Source: an uncultured Bacteroidales bacterium (GTDB taxonomy: Bacteria; Bacteroidota; Bacteroidia; Bacteroidales; UBA932). From it: 10,993 nucleotides of DNA. The position numbers and the translations under genes were made by a program. The notes beneath the pieces are model-generated. The model searched no databases. It was given only the letters and a program-made list of their open reading frames with translations, and was not told the origin of the DNA. Each line of letters starts with the position of its first letter. The first letter of the stretch is position 1. The stretch is taken from NCBI GenBank assembly GCA_945912085.1, contig CAMEBJ010000026.1:1-10993 (forward strand), read 5' to 3'. Below are positions 1 through 7,718 of the stretch, piece by piece.

Positions 1-1929
1 GGCACTTAGCCTGAGAAAATAATGTCCAGAACGCCCGAGGGAGAACTCCCGGAAGAGGGACAGACTGTGGTCGGCGTAAGGTTCCATCCTGTTTTCGGGG
101 ATGTTCTGCGCTAAGGAATATCTTTCCCCACAGGCTGACAGAATGTAGGAAAGACTGACCCAGGGGGTTGTCACAGAAAGAGTTGCGTTGCCACAATGCA
201 AGGGCGTGTAGGGAATCTGATGGGCATAGTTCTTCGATTCGGGGTCAGTGACGTCAACAGCATAATTCAAGGAATATGAACCGTTCAGGCGCACATCCAT
301 CCAGGAGGTGGCCTTTACCCGAACATGTGCATCGAAATCCGCTCCGGCCATATTCACCAGTCCGGCATTGCGCATCCTCCAGATGAACATTGTCGGGATT
401 GCTATAATCTTGTCCCTCACCCTGTTGAAGAAGGCATCGAGGGCCAGGCCCAGGTCCCAACATCCAATAGTCCTTCCCCAGACCAGACCCAGGTTAACCT
501 GAAAGGCCTTTTCCGGAGTGAGACTTCTGTTACCCACCCTCTCATAGTAAAGGTCATTGAAGGTCGGCATCCTGAAACCGTCCTTGACAGAAGCCCTCAA
601 GACGAGATTCTCCCTTTCGGACAGCCTCCCGGACAGGCTCAGTGATGGAGAAATACGGTTCACGGGAGATGCTCCCTGCCCTGTCCTGACCATCTCCCTC
701 ACACAAGTCAGCACAGCTCCGGCATTGAGAATCAATCTCTTACAGGACCAGGACGCAAAAAGGGACGTCATTGAAGAAAACCGTGTCGGGAAGGGACAGT
801 CTTCCAGACTTGTGCTGAGAGTATTCACGAAGAAATCTTCTCCGGCACTGACAGAGAAACCTTTCACGGGGCCGAACATCACAAGGGCTGATACCGAACC
901 TTCATTCTGCAAATACTCATCCTTCCGTGGCTCCTTCCAGACAGGATCCGCATCGAGATATCTGCTGAAGGACCTCGTCCACCCGACCGAAGTGCGCACC
1001 TTCCACAAATCTGCTCCGTTCCAGTTCCAAAGCGCGGACGTGAGCAGATTCCTGTCCCACAGACGTTCCCGGGGATTGTCAGCGTAATAGACCACGGAGC
1101 CCGGAAGTCCCCGACAGGAAGCATTGAAGAGAGCCTTTACGGAAAGCGTTCCGGACCTGCCCATATCTCCCGAGGCTCCTATCTCCGTCCTCAAGGACGA
1201 CACATCCGAACATTCACGAGTCTTTTTAACGACAAGTCCTTCATTCCTAATGGCATATGGATAATTGCCACGGGAATGCACGTAATCCGCCGAGGCCGTA
1301 AGAGCCCAGCCGGGAGCAAGCCTGTGACGGTAAAGGATATATGGTGAATATGTTCCGAATGATCCTACGCTCATTCTTGCTACAGTCTGCACGGGATATT
1401 CCCCGAAAACGGCAGGAGCCGTTCCGATGACGAGGGAGGCTGCGGATAGCTGCTGCCGGGGAGTCTGAAAAATGTCGGAAGTGCCTCCCAAAGAGACTCT
1501 TACGGAGCTTACTCCGTCCAGATTGAAGCGTCCGATGTCAGCGCTGCCGTTCATTGCATCTGAGATGAAGGTCCCGTCGTAGATTACTACAGTGTGTTGT
1601 GAGCCGAGGTTGCGGACTGAGACCGTCTTGAGTCCTCCCACCCCGCCGTAATCCTTGACACTGACACCTGAAAACATCCTCAAGGCCTCATCCAGGGATG
1701 TCGCTCCACTGCGGCCGATGCCCTCTGCAGTCAGGACACGGACCGGAGCGGGATCATTCCGGAGAGCCTCACTGTCTGCTGCGACGACAGCCATCCTCAA
1801 TGTGTCTTCAGGGGCACATTGGGGCATAGAAATCCGGTTTTGCCACGCAGACAGCAAGGCAACGACCGTAAGGACAGCCGACAAATTCATAATGCAACGT
1901 CTCAAAAGTTCCCTGACCCCGGGGCACAT
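1..1929 (-). CDS. btuB: BtuB-like TonB-dependent outer-membrane receptor, probable corrinoid (vitamin B12) transporter, C-terminus cut by window edge
   Basis: This frame is open without a stop from 1929 to the left edge (643 codons). It encodes an outer-membrane beta-barrel receptor that would import corrinoids using TonB energy. Residues about 10-30 form a hydrophobic signal segment. A TonB-box-like stretch (DTLRMAVVAAD, about 43-53) precedes a plug domain (about 60-165) containing VKDYGGVGGLKTVSVRNLG and DIGRFNL, which resembles Bacteroidetes BtuB-type plugs. The rest alternates in barrel fashion and includes NPY/GNYPY, a SVKDGFRMPTFNDLYY motif and LTPEKAFQVNLG, typical of TonB receptors. 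Roughly the last 50 residues should lie outside the window. The start at 1929 is preferred because it supplies arginines (RELLRR) ahead of the hydrophobic segment. An in-frame ATG at 1890 is the alternative and lacks a charged N-terminus. The cobalamin riboswitch immediately upstream is the strongest evidence for substrate. Confidence 0.88.
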   Translation of the reverse strand, partial: MCPGVRELLRRCIMNLSAVLTVVALLSAWQNRISMPQCAPEDTLRMAVVAADSEALRNDPAPVRVLTAEGIGRSGATSLDEALRMFSGVSVKDYGGVGGLKTVSVRNLGSQHTVVIYDGTFISDAMNGSADIGRFNLDGVSSVRVSLGGTSDIFQTPRQQLSAASLVIGTAPAVFGEYPVQTVARMSVGSFGTYSPYILYRHRLAPGWALTASADYVHSRGNYPYAIRNEGLVVKKTRECSDVSSLRTEIGASGDMGRSGTLSVKALFNASCRGLPGSVVYYADNPRERLWDRNLLTSALWNWNGADLWKVRTSVGWTRSFSRYLDADPVWKEPRKDEYLQNEGSVSALVMFGPVKGFSVSAGEDFFVNTLSTSLEDCPFPTRFSSMTSLFASWSCKRLILNAGAVLTCVREMVRTGQGASPVNRISPSLSLSGRLSERENLVLRASVKDGFRMPTFNDLYYERVGNRSLTPEKAFQVNLGLVWGRTIGCWDLGLALDAFFNRVRDKIIAIPTMFIWRMRNAGLVNMAGADFDAHVRVKATSWMDVRLNGSYSLNYAVDVTDPESKNYAHQIPYTPLHCGNATLSVTTPWVSLSYILSACGERYSLAQNIPENRMEPYADHSLSLFREFSLGRSGHYFLRLSA

Positions 1930-1940
1930 TGGAAAGACTT

Positions 1941-2122
1941 GATCAGGCAGGTCTTCTGGCTTGTCCAGTCACGCACCTTCCCATCCATCAGGACAGTGGC
2001 AATTGAAGCGTGACTTTTCCGCAATCAAGCGTAGCGGACTCACAGCTGCGGGCACAGCTCAGGTTTTTCACCTGATTCCCTTTTCATCCCGTGAGGCAGG
2101 AAGCCGCACGGTTCACCTTAAT
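1941..2122 (-). ncRNA. Adenosylcobalamin riboswitch (cobalamin element)
   Basis: This is a cis-acting leader RNA that binds a corrinoid and should repress the downstream receptor when the cofactor is plentiful. The conserved core is visible in order on the minus strand: GGGAATCAGGTG (2080-2069), GCTGTGCCCGCAGCTGTGA (2058-2040), GCCACTG (2000-1994), GGGAAGGTGC (1982-1973) and a full B12 box, AAGCCAGAAGACCTGCC (1962-1946). The 5' end is set by the predicted promoter just upstream. No U-tract terminator lies between the B12 box and either candidate start codon, so control by blocking translation initiation is the likelier mechanism. The exact 5' and 3' limits are approximate. Confidence 0.95.
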
Positions 2123-2128
2123 CCGCCG

Positions 2129-2136
2129 CAAAGATA
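2129..2136 (-). promoter_or_regulatory. Probable -7 promoter element (TATCTTTG) for the riboswitch-btuB transcript
   Basis: TATCTTTG matches the Bacteroidetes housekeeping -7 consensus TAnnTTTG. It sits so that transcription would begin within several bases of the riboswitch 5' end. A clear -33 TTTG partner is not visible. The element abuts the T-tract of the groEL terminator. Confidence 0.6.
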
Positions 2137-2137
2137 C

Positions 2138-2165
2138 AAAAAAAGCTGACTGAGCACTCGTCAGC
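2138..2165 (-). terminator. Intrinsic terminator of the groES-groEL operon
   Basis: On the minus strand a GCTGAC/GTCAGC stem (2165-2160 with 2150-2145) closes a 9-base loop and is followed by seven T residues (2144-2138). It begins 37 bases after the groEL stop. The T-tract runs directly into the btuB promoter element. Confidence 0.75.
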
Positions 2166-2202
2166 CAGCTTCTTTCTTTAAAAGGATTTGTCCGGATTGG
2201 GA

Positions 2203-3852
<1,650 letters not shown>

Positions 3853-3906
3853 TTATTTAATATATACTTTATATAATATATATTCCTTTATTCAGCGCCT
3901 GCGGCA

Positions 3907-4173
3907 TTAAAGAACCGCGAGGACGTCGGACTGCTTCATAATGAGGTAGTTCTTACCCTCAACGGTGATTTCGGTTCCGGCATATTTACCATAAAGCACA
4001 ACATCACCGACCTTCAACTCCATCGGTTCATCCTTCTTGCCCGGGCCTGCTGCGAGAATTGTTCCCTGCTGTGGTTTTTCCTTTGCTGTGTCAGGAATGT
4101 AAAGTCCTGCCGCCGTCTTGGTCTCAGCCTCCTTAGGCTCAACCAGCACTCTGTCTGACAATGGTCTGATCAT
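3907..4173 (-). CDS. groES: Co-chaperonin GroES (10 kDa, Hsp10)
   Basis: This is the heptameric lid that caps GroEL and closes the folding chamber. The product has 88 residues, slightly under the common 90-97. The N-terminus [12 protein letters not shown] is characteristic. The mobile-loop segment centres on [12 protein letters not shown] (residues 23-34), whose hydrophobic LYI would contact the GroEL apical domain. It is followed by [26 protein letters not shown] and a conserved C-terminus ([14 protein letters not shown]). It is the first gene of the groESL operon. Its leader is AT-rich and has no Shine-Dalgarno match, as is common in Bacteroidetes. Confidence 0.98.
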   Translation of the reverse strand: MIRPLSDRVLVEPKEAETKTAAGLYIPDTAKEKPQQGTILAAGPGKKDEPMELKVGDVVLYGKYAGTEITVEGKNYLIMKQSDVLAVL

Positions 4174-4246
4174 AATTATTTAATTTTAATGTTTGTACTT
4201 ACTGTGCCGCCGGCTCAATCTGAAGCACGCGGACGGCAGGAACAAG

Positions 4247-4262
4247 GGCAAAATAAATGCCA
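4247..4262 (-). promoter_or_regulatory. Candidate sigma-54-like promoter for groESL (TGGCA-N8-TGC)
   Basis: TGGCATTTATTTTGCC has the GG and GC dinucleotides at the spacing expected of -24/-12 sigma-54 promoters, and it would start transcription about 60 bases before groES. A perfect TGACA-TTT-TGTCA inverted repeat (4275-4287) lies 12 bases upstream. The same bases also form part of the terminator hairpin described at 4249-4282, so the match may be incidental. No good TAnnTTTG element is seen in this gap. It is a candidate only. Confidence 0.35.
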
Positions 4263-4282
4263 GCCCCGAAGGACTGACATTT
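4249..4282 (-). terminator. Intrinsic terminator after the aldose epimerase gene, UUCG tetraloop
   Basis: On the minus strand a 12-base-pair stem (4282-4271 with 4266-4255, two of the pairs G-U) closes on a C(UUCG)G tetraloop and is followed by ATTTTG after the stem's own UUU. It starts 40 bases after the epimerase stop. The C(UUCG)G loop is a known extra-stable RNA cap. The G-U pairs suggest selection for RNA structure and not for a DNA palindrome. Confidence 0.7.
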
Positions 4283-4322
4283 TGTCACATTATCCCGCGA
4301 TGGGGGTGTAGATGTCACTGAC

Positions 4323-5450
4323 TTATTTCGCAGAAAACTTGTAAATGCAGACATGGGTGTACATCTCGCCAGGGTTCAGCCTTGTTGACGGGAACTCCGG
4401 ATGGTGCGGAGAATCAGGGAATTTCTGCGTTTCAAGAGCGAGGGATTCCCTGTAGCGAAGAGGTCTGCCATATTTTCCGGTTGACTTGCCGTCAAAGAAG
4501 TTTCCGCTGTAGAACTGCAGGCCGGGCTGGTCTGTCAACACCTCAAGGAAACGGCCTGAAGACGGTTCATAGACAGTTGCCGCAGACTCGATTCCTGAAG
4601 TGGTCTTGCGGTCGAGAACCCAGTTGTGGTCGTAGCCTCCACCATTTGCAAGCTGCTCGTTCTCCTGGTTGATGCGCTCTCCGATTGTGTGAGGCTCCCT
4701 GAAATCGAAAGGTGTTCCGGTCACGTCGGCATAACCTCCGACAGGAATCAGGTACTTGTCAACCGGAGTGGTCCTGCTGGCATTGATGGTCATCACGTGG
4801 TCGAGAATGGTGCCTTTGCCCTCGCCCTTGAGGTTGAAGAACGAATGGTGAGAGATGTTGACGTATGTCGGGGCATCGGTGCTGGCCCTGTAGGTCACGA
4901 CAAACTCATTGTCGGGAGTGAGTTCGTACTTCATAGCGATGACAATGTTGCCCGGATAGCCGTCCTGCCTGTCAGGATGAACATAGCGCAGGAAAATTGA
5001 AGTGGAATCAGCTGCAATCACATCCCAGACAACCCTGTCAACTCCCATCAGACCACCGTGAAGGGTCTGTCCGTTGTTGTTCTTCGGCAGGGAGTATGTA
5101 GCGCCGTCAATCTCGATCTCGCCTCCGGCAAGACGGTTGGCGTAAGGTCCGACACATGCACCTAGGAAACGCTCACCGGTGTTGTTCACATACCTGTCTA
5201 TGTTGTCATAGCCGAGAACCACATCCTCCATCCTTCCTTTCCTGTCAGGGGTCCAGAGACTTACGACTCTCGCACCGTAATTCGTCACCTGCATTGTCAA
5301 ATCACCGTTGGAGAGGGTGTAGAGACCGACCGGTTTCCCGTCAACCTCAGTTGCAAAATTCTCCTCGGGAAGAAGCTGTACGCCCTGGTCACCCGCGCAG
5401 GAGGTCAGGAAGGCGGAAACCGCCAAGAGTGCAAAATAGAATTTTTTCAT
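4323..5450 (-). CDS. Aldose 1-epimerase (galactose mutarotase, GalM family) with lipoprotein signal
   Basis: This enzyme would interconvert alpha and beta anomers of free aldoses. The product has 375 residues. An N-terminal lipoprotein signal, MKKFYFALLAVSAFLTSC, puts the acylated Cys at 18, so the enzyme should be exported and membrane-anchored, unlike the classical cytoplasmic GalM. Family motifs are present: YANRLAGG (about 103-110), TLHGG with His131, NISHHSFFNLKGEG with the probable catalytic His202, GYDHNWVLDR with the sugar-binding Asp274, and ALETQKFPDSPHHPEFPS with the probable catalytic Glu340. The ATG at 5450 is chosen because it begins the signal peptide. An in-frame TTG at 5507 would bury that signal and lies at or before the predicted transcript start. 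Terminators flank the gene, so it is probably monocistronic. Confidence 0.93.
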   Translation of the reverse strand: MKKFYFALLAVSAFLTSCAGDQGVQLLPEENFATEVDGKPVGLYTLSNGDLTMQVTNYGARVVSLWTPDRKGRMEDVVLGYDNIDRYVNNTGERFLGACVGPYANRLAGGEIEIDGATYSLPKNNNGQTLHGGLMGVDRVVWDVIAADSTSIFLRYVHPDRQDGYPGNIVIAMKYELTPDNEFVVTYRASTDAPTYVNISHHSFFNLKGEGKGTILDHVMTINASRTTPVDKYLIPVGGYADVTGTPFDFREPHTIGERINQENEQLANGGGYDHNWVLDRKTTSGIESAATVYEPSSGRFLEVLTDQPGLQFYSGNFFDGKSTGKYGRPLRYRESLALETQKFPDSPHHPEFPSTRLNPGEMYTHVCIYKFSAK

Positions 5451-5484
5451 ATCTGTAATGTTTAATGTCAACAGTGCAGCACGC

Positions 5485-5515
5485 AAAAAAAAGGGCCGCT
5501 TTTTCAATGCAGCCC
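5485..5515 (-). terminator. Second terminator-like hairpin between the SusCD operon and the epimerase gene
   Basis: On the minus strand GGGCTGC (5515-5509) can pair with GCGGCCC (5499-5493) around a 9-base loop, with one G-T wobble, and eight T residues follow (5492-5485). If transcription of the epimerase gene starts a few bases after the -7 element at 5516-5523, the 5' arm would be partly untranscribed. The hairpin would then mainly stop read-through from upstream. With an earlier start it would be a leader attenuator. Confidence 0.5.
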
Positions 5516-5523
5516 CAAATTTA
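5516..5523 (-). promoter_or_regulatory. Probable -7 promoter element (TAAATTTG) for the epimerase gene
   Basis: TAAATTTG fits the Bacteroidetes TAnnTTTG consensus and lies about 66 bases before the chosen start codon. No convincing -33 TTTG is seen. The rest of the gap (5524-5607) shows nothing I can identify. Confidence 0.5.
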
Positions 5524-5607
5524 GAAATTATTTCCGAATATCAGTCCGTTCTTCCACGACGGAAAGGTCAGGTTTCTCAAAAACAATAGGAAAGTGTAAG
5601 AATTAAA

Positions 5608-5643
5608 ACTAAAAACGCGGCACAAATTTGATTGTGTCGCGTT
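5608..5643 (-). terminator. Strong intrinsic terminator of the SusC-SusD-lipoprotein operon
   Basis: On the minus strand a 12-base-pair stem with one A-C mismatch (5643-5632 with 5625-5614) surrounds a 6-base loop and runs into a T-rich tail (TTTAGTTTT). It begins 22 bases after the stop of the small lipoprotein gene. It marks the end of the three-gene operon. Confidence 0.85.
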
Positions 5644-5664
5644 CCCAGAAATGTGTCAGTTATA

Positions 5665-6291
5665 TTACCAGCCCTGAGCATCTATAAAGTCATAATAGGC
5701 ACCCATATCTTCTGCCCATCCAGTGTTCTTCATTCCTTTGAAAACGTACTCAACTGTCGTATTGTCCGGATTGGTCCTCTTGTATGAGAATTCGATGGCA
5801 TCGGCCTTGTAGCCGGAATCAGTGTCAATGCCGTTCTTTGTTACCTTGCCGTCTGTGACACTGACCTTGTAGCCTGTTGCCGGAACCATATTCCTGAATC
5901 CGAGTGTATAGTAGCCCTGCTCAACATAAATGTTGTAGCAAGTCCTCGGCTGGCTAGCCTCAACATCTGAGGCGTTGAATGTCAGAGAGTTCACATCGCA
6001 TGATGTCTTGAATTTCAAAGCATCGAGAAAGTAATGACCTCCAGCGACAGGGTCACAGTCGGCAACTGACATCCAGAATTTGTCGGAATCATTGAATGTC
6101 GTATTGAAAATCTCGACAATATAAAGACCGACAGGATTTGTCTGGTCAGCCTTGTCGTAGGCAAAGCAAATCCATCTTCCGTCAAAATCCCCTACGGCAG
6201 TCTGTTCAGGGTCTTCAACTTTGTATGTTTCACAGGACACAAGGCCGGCAAACCCCACAATGCAAATCAAAAATTTAATTATATTTTTCAT
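5665..6291 (-). CDS. Small outer-membrane or periplasmic lipoprotein, resembling the Bacteroidetes lipid-binding putative hydrolase family
   Basis: The product has 208 residues. A short signal ends in the lipobox LVSC, with the acylated Cys at 20. After a short linker, the segment WICFAYD...GLYIVEIFNTTFNDSDKFWM (about 41-75) resembles the conserved N-terminal part of the family annotated as Lipid_bd (PF12888). The C-terminus ends in YYDFIDAQGW. I recognise no catalytic residues, and the family's 'lipid-binding' name is itself tentative. The gene starts 16 bases after the SusD-like stop, with its own GGAGGG ribosome site, and is the last gene of the operon. This is the position where many Bacteroidetes operons carry a surface substrate-binding lipoprotein. 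A role as an accessory binding protein for the SusCD pair is inference. The reading frame is sound; the function is uncertain. Confidence 0.8.
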   Translation of the reverse strand: MKNIIKFLICIVGFAGLVSCETYKVEDPEQTAVGDFDGRWICFAYDKADQTNPVGLYIVEIFNTTFNDSDKFWMSVADCDPVAGGHYFLDALKFKTSCDVNSLTFNASDVEASQPRTCYNIYVEQGYYTLGFRNMVPATGYKVSVTDGKVTKNGIDTDSGYKADAIEFSYKRTNPDNTTVEYVFKGMKNTGWAEDMGAYYDFIDAQGW

Positions 6292-6298
6292 AACTATT

Positions 6299-6304
6299 CC
6301 CTCC
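6299..6304 (-). promoter_or_regulatory. Shine-Dalgarno site of the small lipoprotein gene
   Basis: GGAGGG is 7 bases before the ATG at 6291, within the 16-base gap after the SusD-like stop codon. It fixes the start and indicates direct ribosome loading at this downstream cistron. Confidence 0.65.
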
Positions 6305-6307
6305 GGA

Positions 6308-7705
6308 TTATTTGTGCCACCACATCTTGGCAGTCATAGGTTCAACTTCAGGTGAGTTCACATTGTTGATTGCCGAATCTTCAGGGTAAAGGAACCTGAC
6401 AGGCCTTCCATCCAGGACACCTGTAAAGTCGGTCAAAACCGTACCGACGGCAGGATAACCCGTCCTGTTGATGTCGAACCAGGATTCAATCGGCATACAA
6501 CGCACATTGGCAGCCCATTTCTGGTTAAGAATCTGCTCAAGCATCTGCTCTGTCGTTCCTGCTGTGAAAGCATAGTCCCCAGCAAGGAATGTGTCGGCAC
6601 CGGTGCAGCCACACCTTGTGAAAGCAGCGGTAACGGCAGCCTCGTAACTGCTCTTGGCATTTGCTGCATCGTTAAGCCTGGCGTATGCCTCAGCCTTGAG
6701 GAAATGAGCCTCATCTACAGTCGAGAAATAAACTGCATCGGTCGCGGCAATGTTCAGAAGGTTTGAAACTGCCGGATCAGCGCTTGTACCGTAAGGCTCG
6801 CCTTTTCCTCCTCCCACATAGTAGTATTCAAGACGTGGATCGTTTGCACTGAGCACATTGAGGATATCAGAGCAGCAGCGGATGTTGAGTTTGGTGTTCA
6901 GCCCCCTGCGGTCATTCTCGTAGAGAGGGTTTGACTTGTCGGCGGCATCGAGGAATTTGTCAAAGGCCGCGTCGGCAGCAAGGAAATTGTCCTCGGCCAG
7001 CAGGGACTGGATTTTTGTCTTGTTTGTTGTAAAATCTCTGAGCAGAAGCTTGAGATAGAGAGTGTTGGCAAACTGGAACCAGCTGTCGGTGTCTCCCGAG
7101 AACACCATATCGGCAGTTGCAGAGGAATTGGTGGCTTCATCAGCAGCAACTGCTGCAGCATCCATTGAACGGACGTCTTCAAGAATGCCGAGGATTATTT
7201 CCTGCATCTGTTTTCCTGTCTCGAATGAAGGATTTGCATTGAAATCGTCACTCATAGGTCCTTCCTTGTAGGCAACCTTGTCGTAGAGGCTTGTCAGCAT
7301 ATAGAGGTTATATGCTTCCATTACCTTTGCTTCAAGTACAAAGTTTGAATATCCGTCCTTTCCATTGCATTTGTCAAGAATGGTCTTGAGGGTTGGAAGC
7401 GTCCTTGCGTATGTGTAGGACCAGGGGCTTATGAAGTATGACGTCGAAACAGAGAGGTCGTTGTTCATAATGGTAAGGTACTGGTTGGTCGTCTTGTTCT
7501 GAATGACATATTGTGACCAGAAATATCCGACAAGCGAGATATCACATCCGACTTTGGACGCCGTGAGTAATTGTGCTGTAGGCATCAGCAACTGCACATC
7601 CGCATCCGAGACATAGTTCGGGTTGTCGTTGACCGCAAGCCATTTGCTGCATCCTGTCAGAGCAAAGGCAGCCAGAAATAAAATGATATATATGTACTTT
7701 TTCAT
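6308..7705 (-). CDS. SusD-like outer-membrane lipoprotein (SusD/RagB superfamily, probably the SusD-like_2 subgroup)
   Basis: This surface lipoprotein would form the lid over its SusC partner and help capture substrate. The product has 465 residues. The signal MKKYIYIILFLAAFALTGC gives an acylated Cys at 19. The mature start (KWLAVNDNPN) and the stretch LLMPTAQLLTASKVG (about 39-53) match the SusD-like pattern. A TPR-like helix carries FLKAEAYARLNDAANAKSSY (335-354). The segment QKWAANVRCMPIESWFDINR (395-414) is the hallmark of the C-terminal part, and the protein ends in KMWWHK. The gene starts 13 bases after the SusC stop, so the two are surely co-transcribed. Ligand residues cannot be assigned by eye, and no enzyme in the window points to a particular glycan or peptide. 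Confidence 0.93.
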   Translation of the reverse strand: MKKYIYIILFLAAFALTGCSKWLAVNDNPNYVSDADVQLLMPTAQLLTASKVGCDISLVGYFWSQYVIQNKTTNQYLTIMNNDLSVSTSYFISPWSYTYARTLPTLKTILDKCNGKDGYSNFVLEAKVMEAYNLYMLTSLYDKVAYKEGPMSDDFNANPSFETGKQMQEIILGILEDVRSMDAAAVAADEATNSSATADMVFSGDTDSWFQFANTLYLKLLLRDFTTNKTKIQSLLAEDNFLAADAAFDKFLDAADKSNPLYENDRRGLNTKLNIRCCSDILNVLSANDPRLEYYYVGGGKGEPYGTSADPAVSNLLNIAATDAVYFSTVDEAHFLKAEAYARLNDAANAKSSYEAAVTAAFTRCGCTGADTFLAGDYAFTAGTTEQMLEQILNQKWAANVRCMPIESWFDINRTGYPAVGTVLTDFTGVLDGRPVRFLYPEDSAINNVNSPEVEPMTAKMWWHK

Positions 7706-7718
7706 ATTTCTCTGATTT

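Noticed and set aside
557..1087. A 176-codon open frame on the plus strand
   Set aside because: It is antisense to the continuous btuB-like frame, has no recognisable domains, and the minus-strand frame shows clear TonB-receptor motifs through the same bases.
2151..2160. Part-match to a CIRCE half-site (GAGTGCT/AGCACTC) near groEL
   Set aside because: It is the loop of the terminator after groEL, unpaired with a second half-site at CIRCE spacing, and it is downstream of the operon. The groES upstream gap has no CIRCE element.
5448..5507. Upstream TTG start adding 19 residues to the aldose epimerase
   Set aside because: It would bury the lipoprotein signal, and it lies at or before the likely transcript start, within the loop of the hairpin at 5485-5515.
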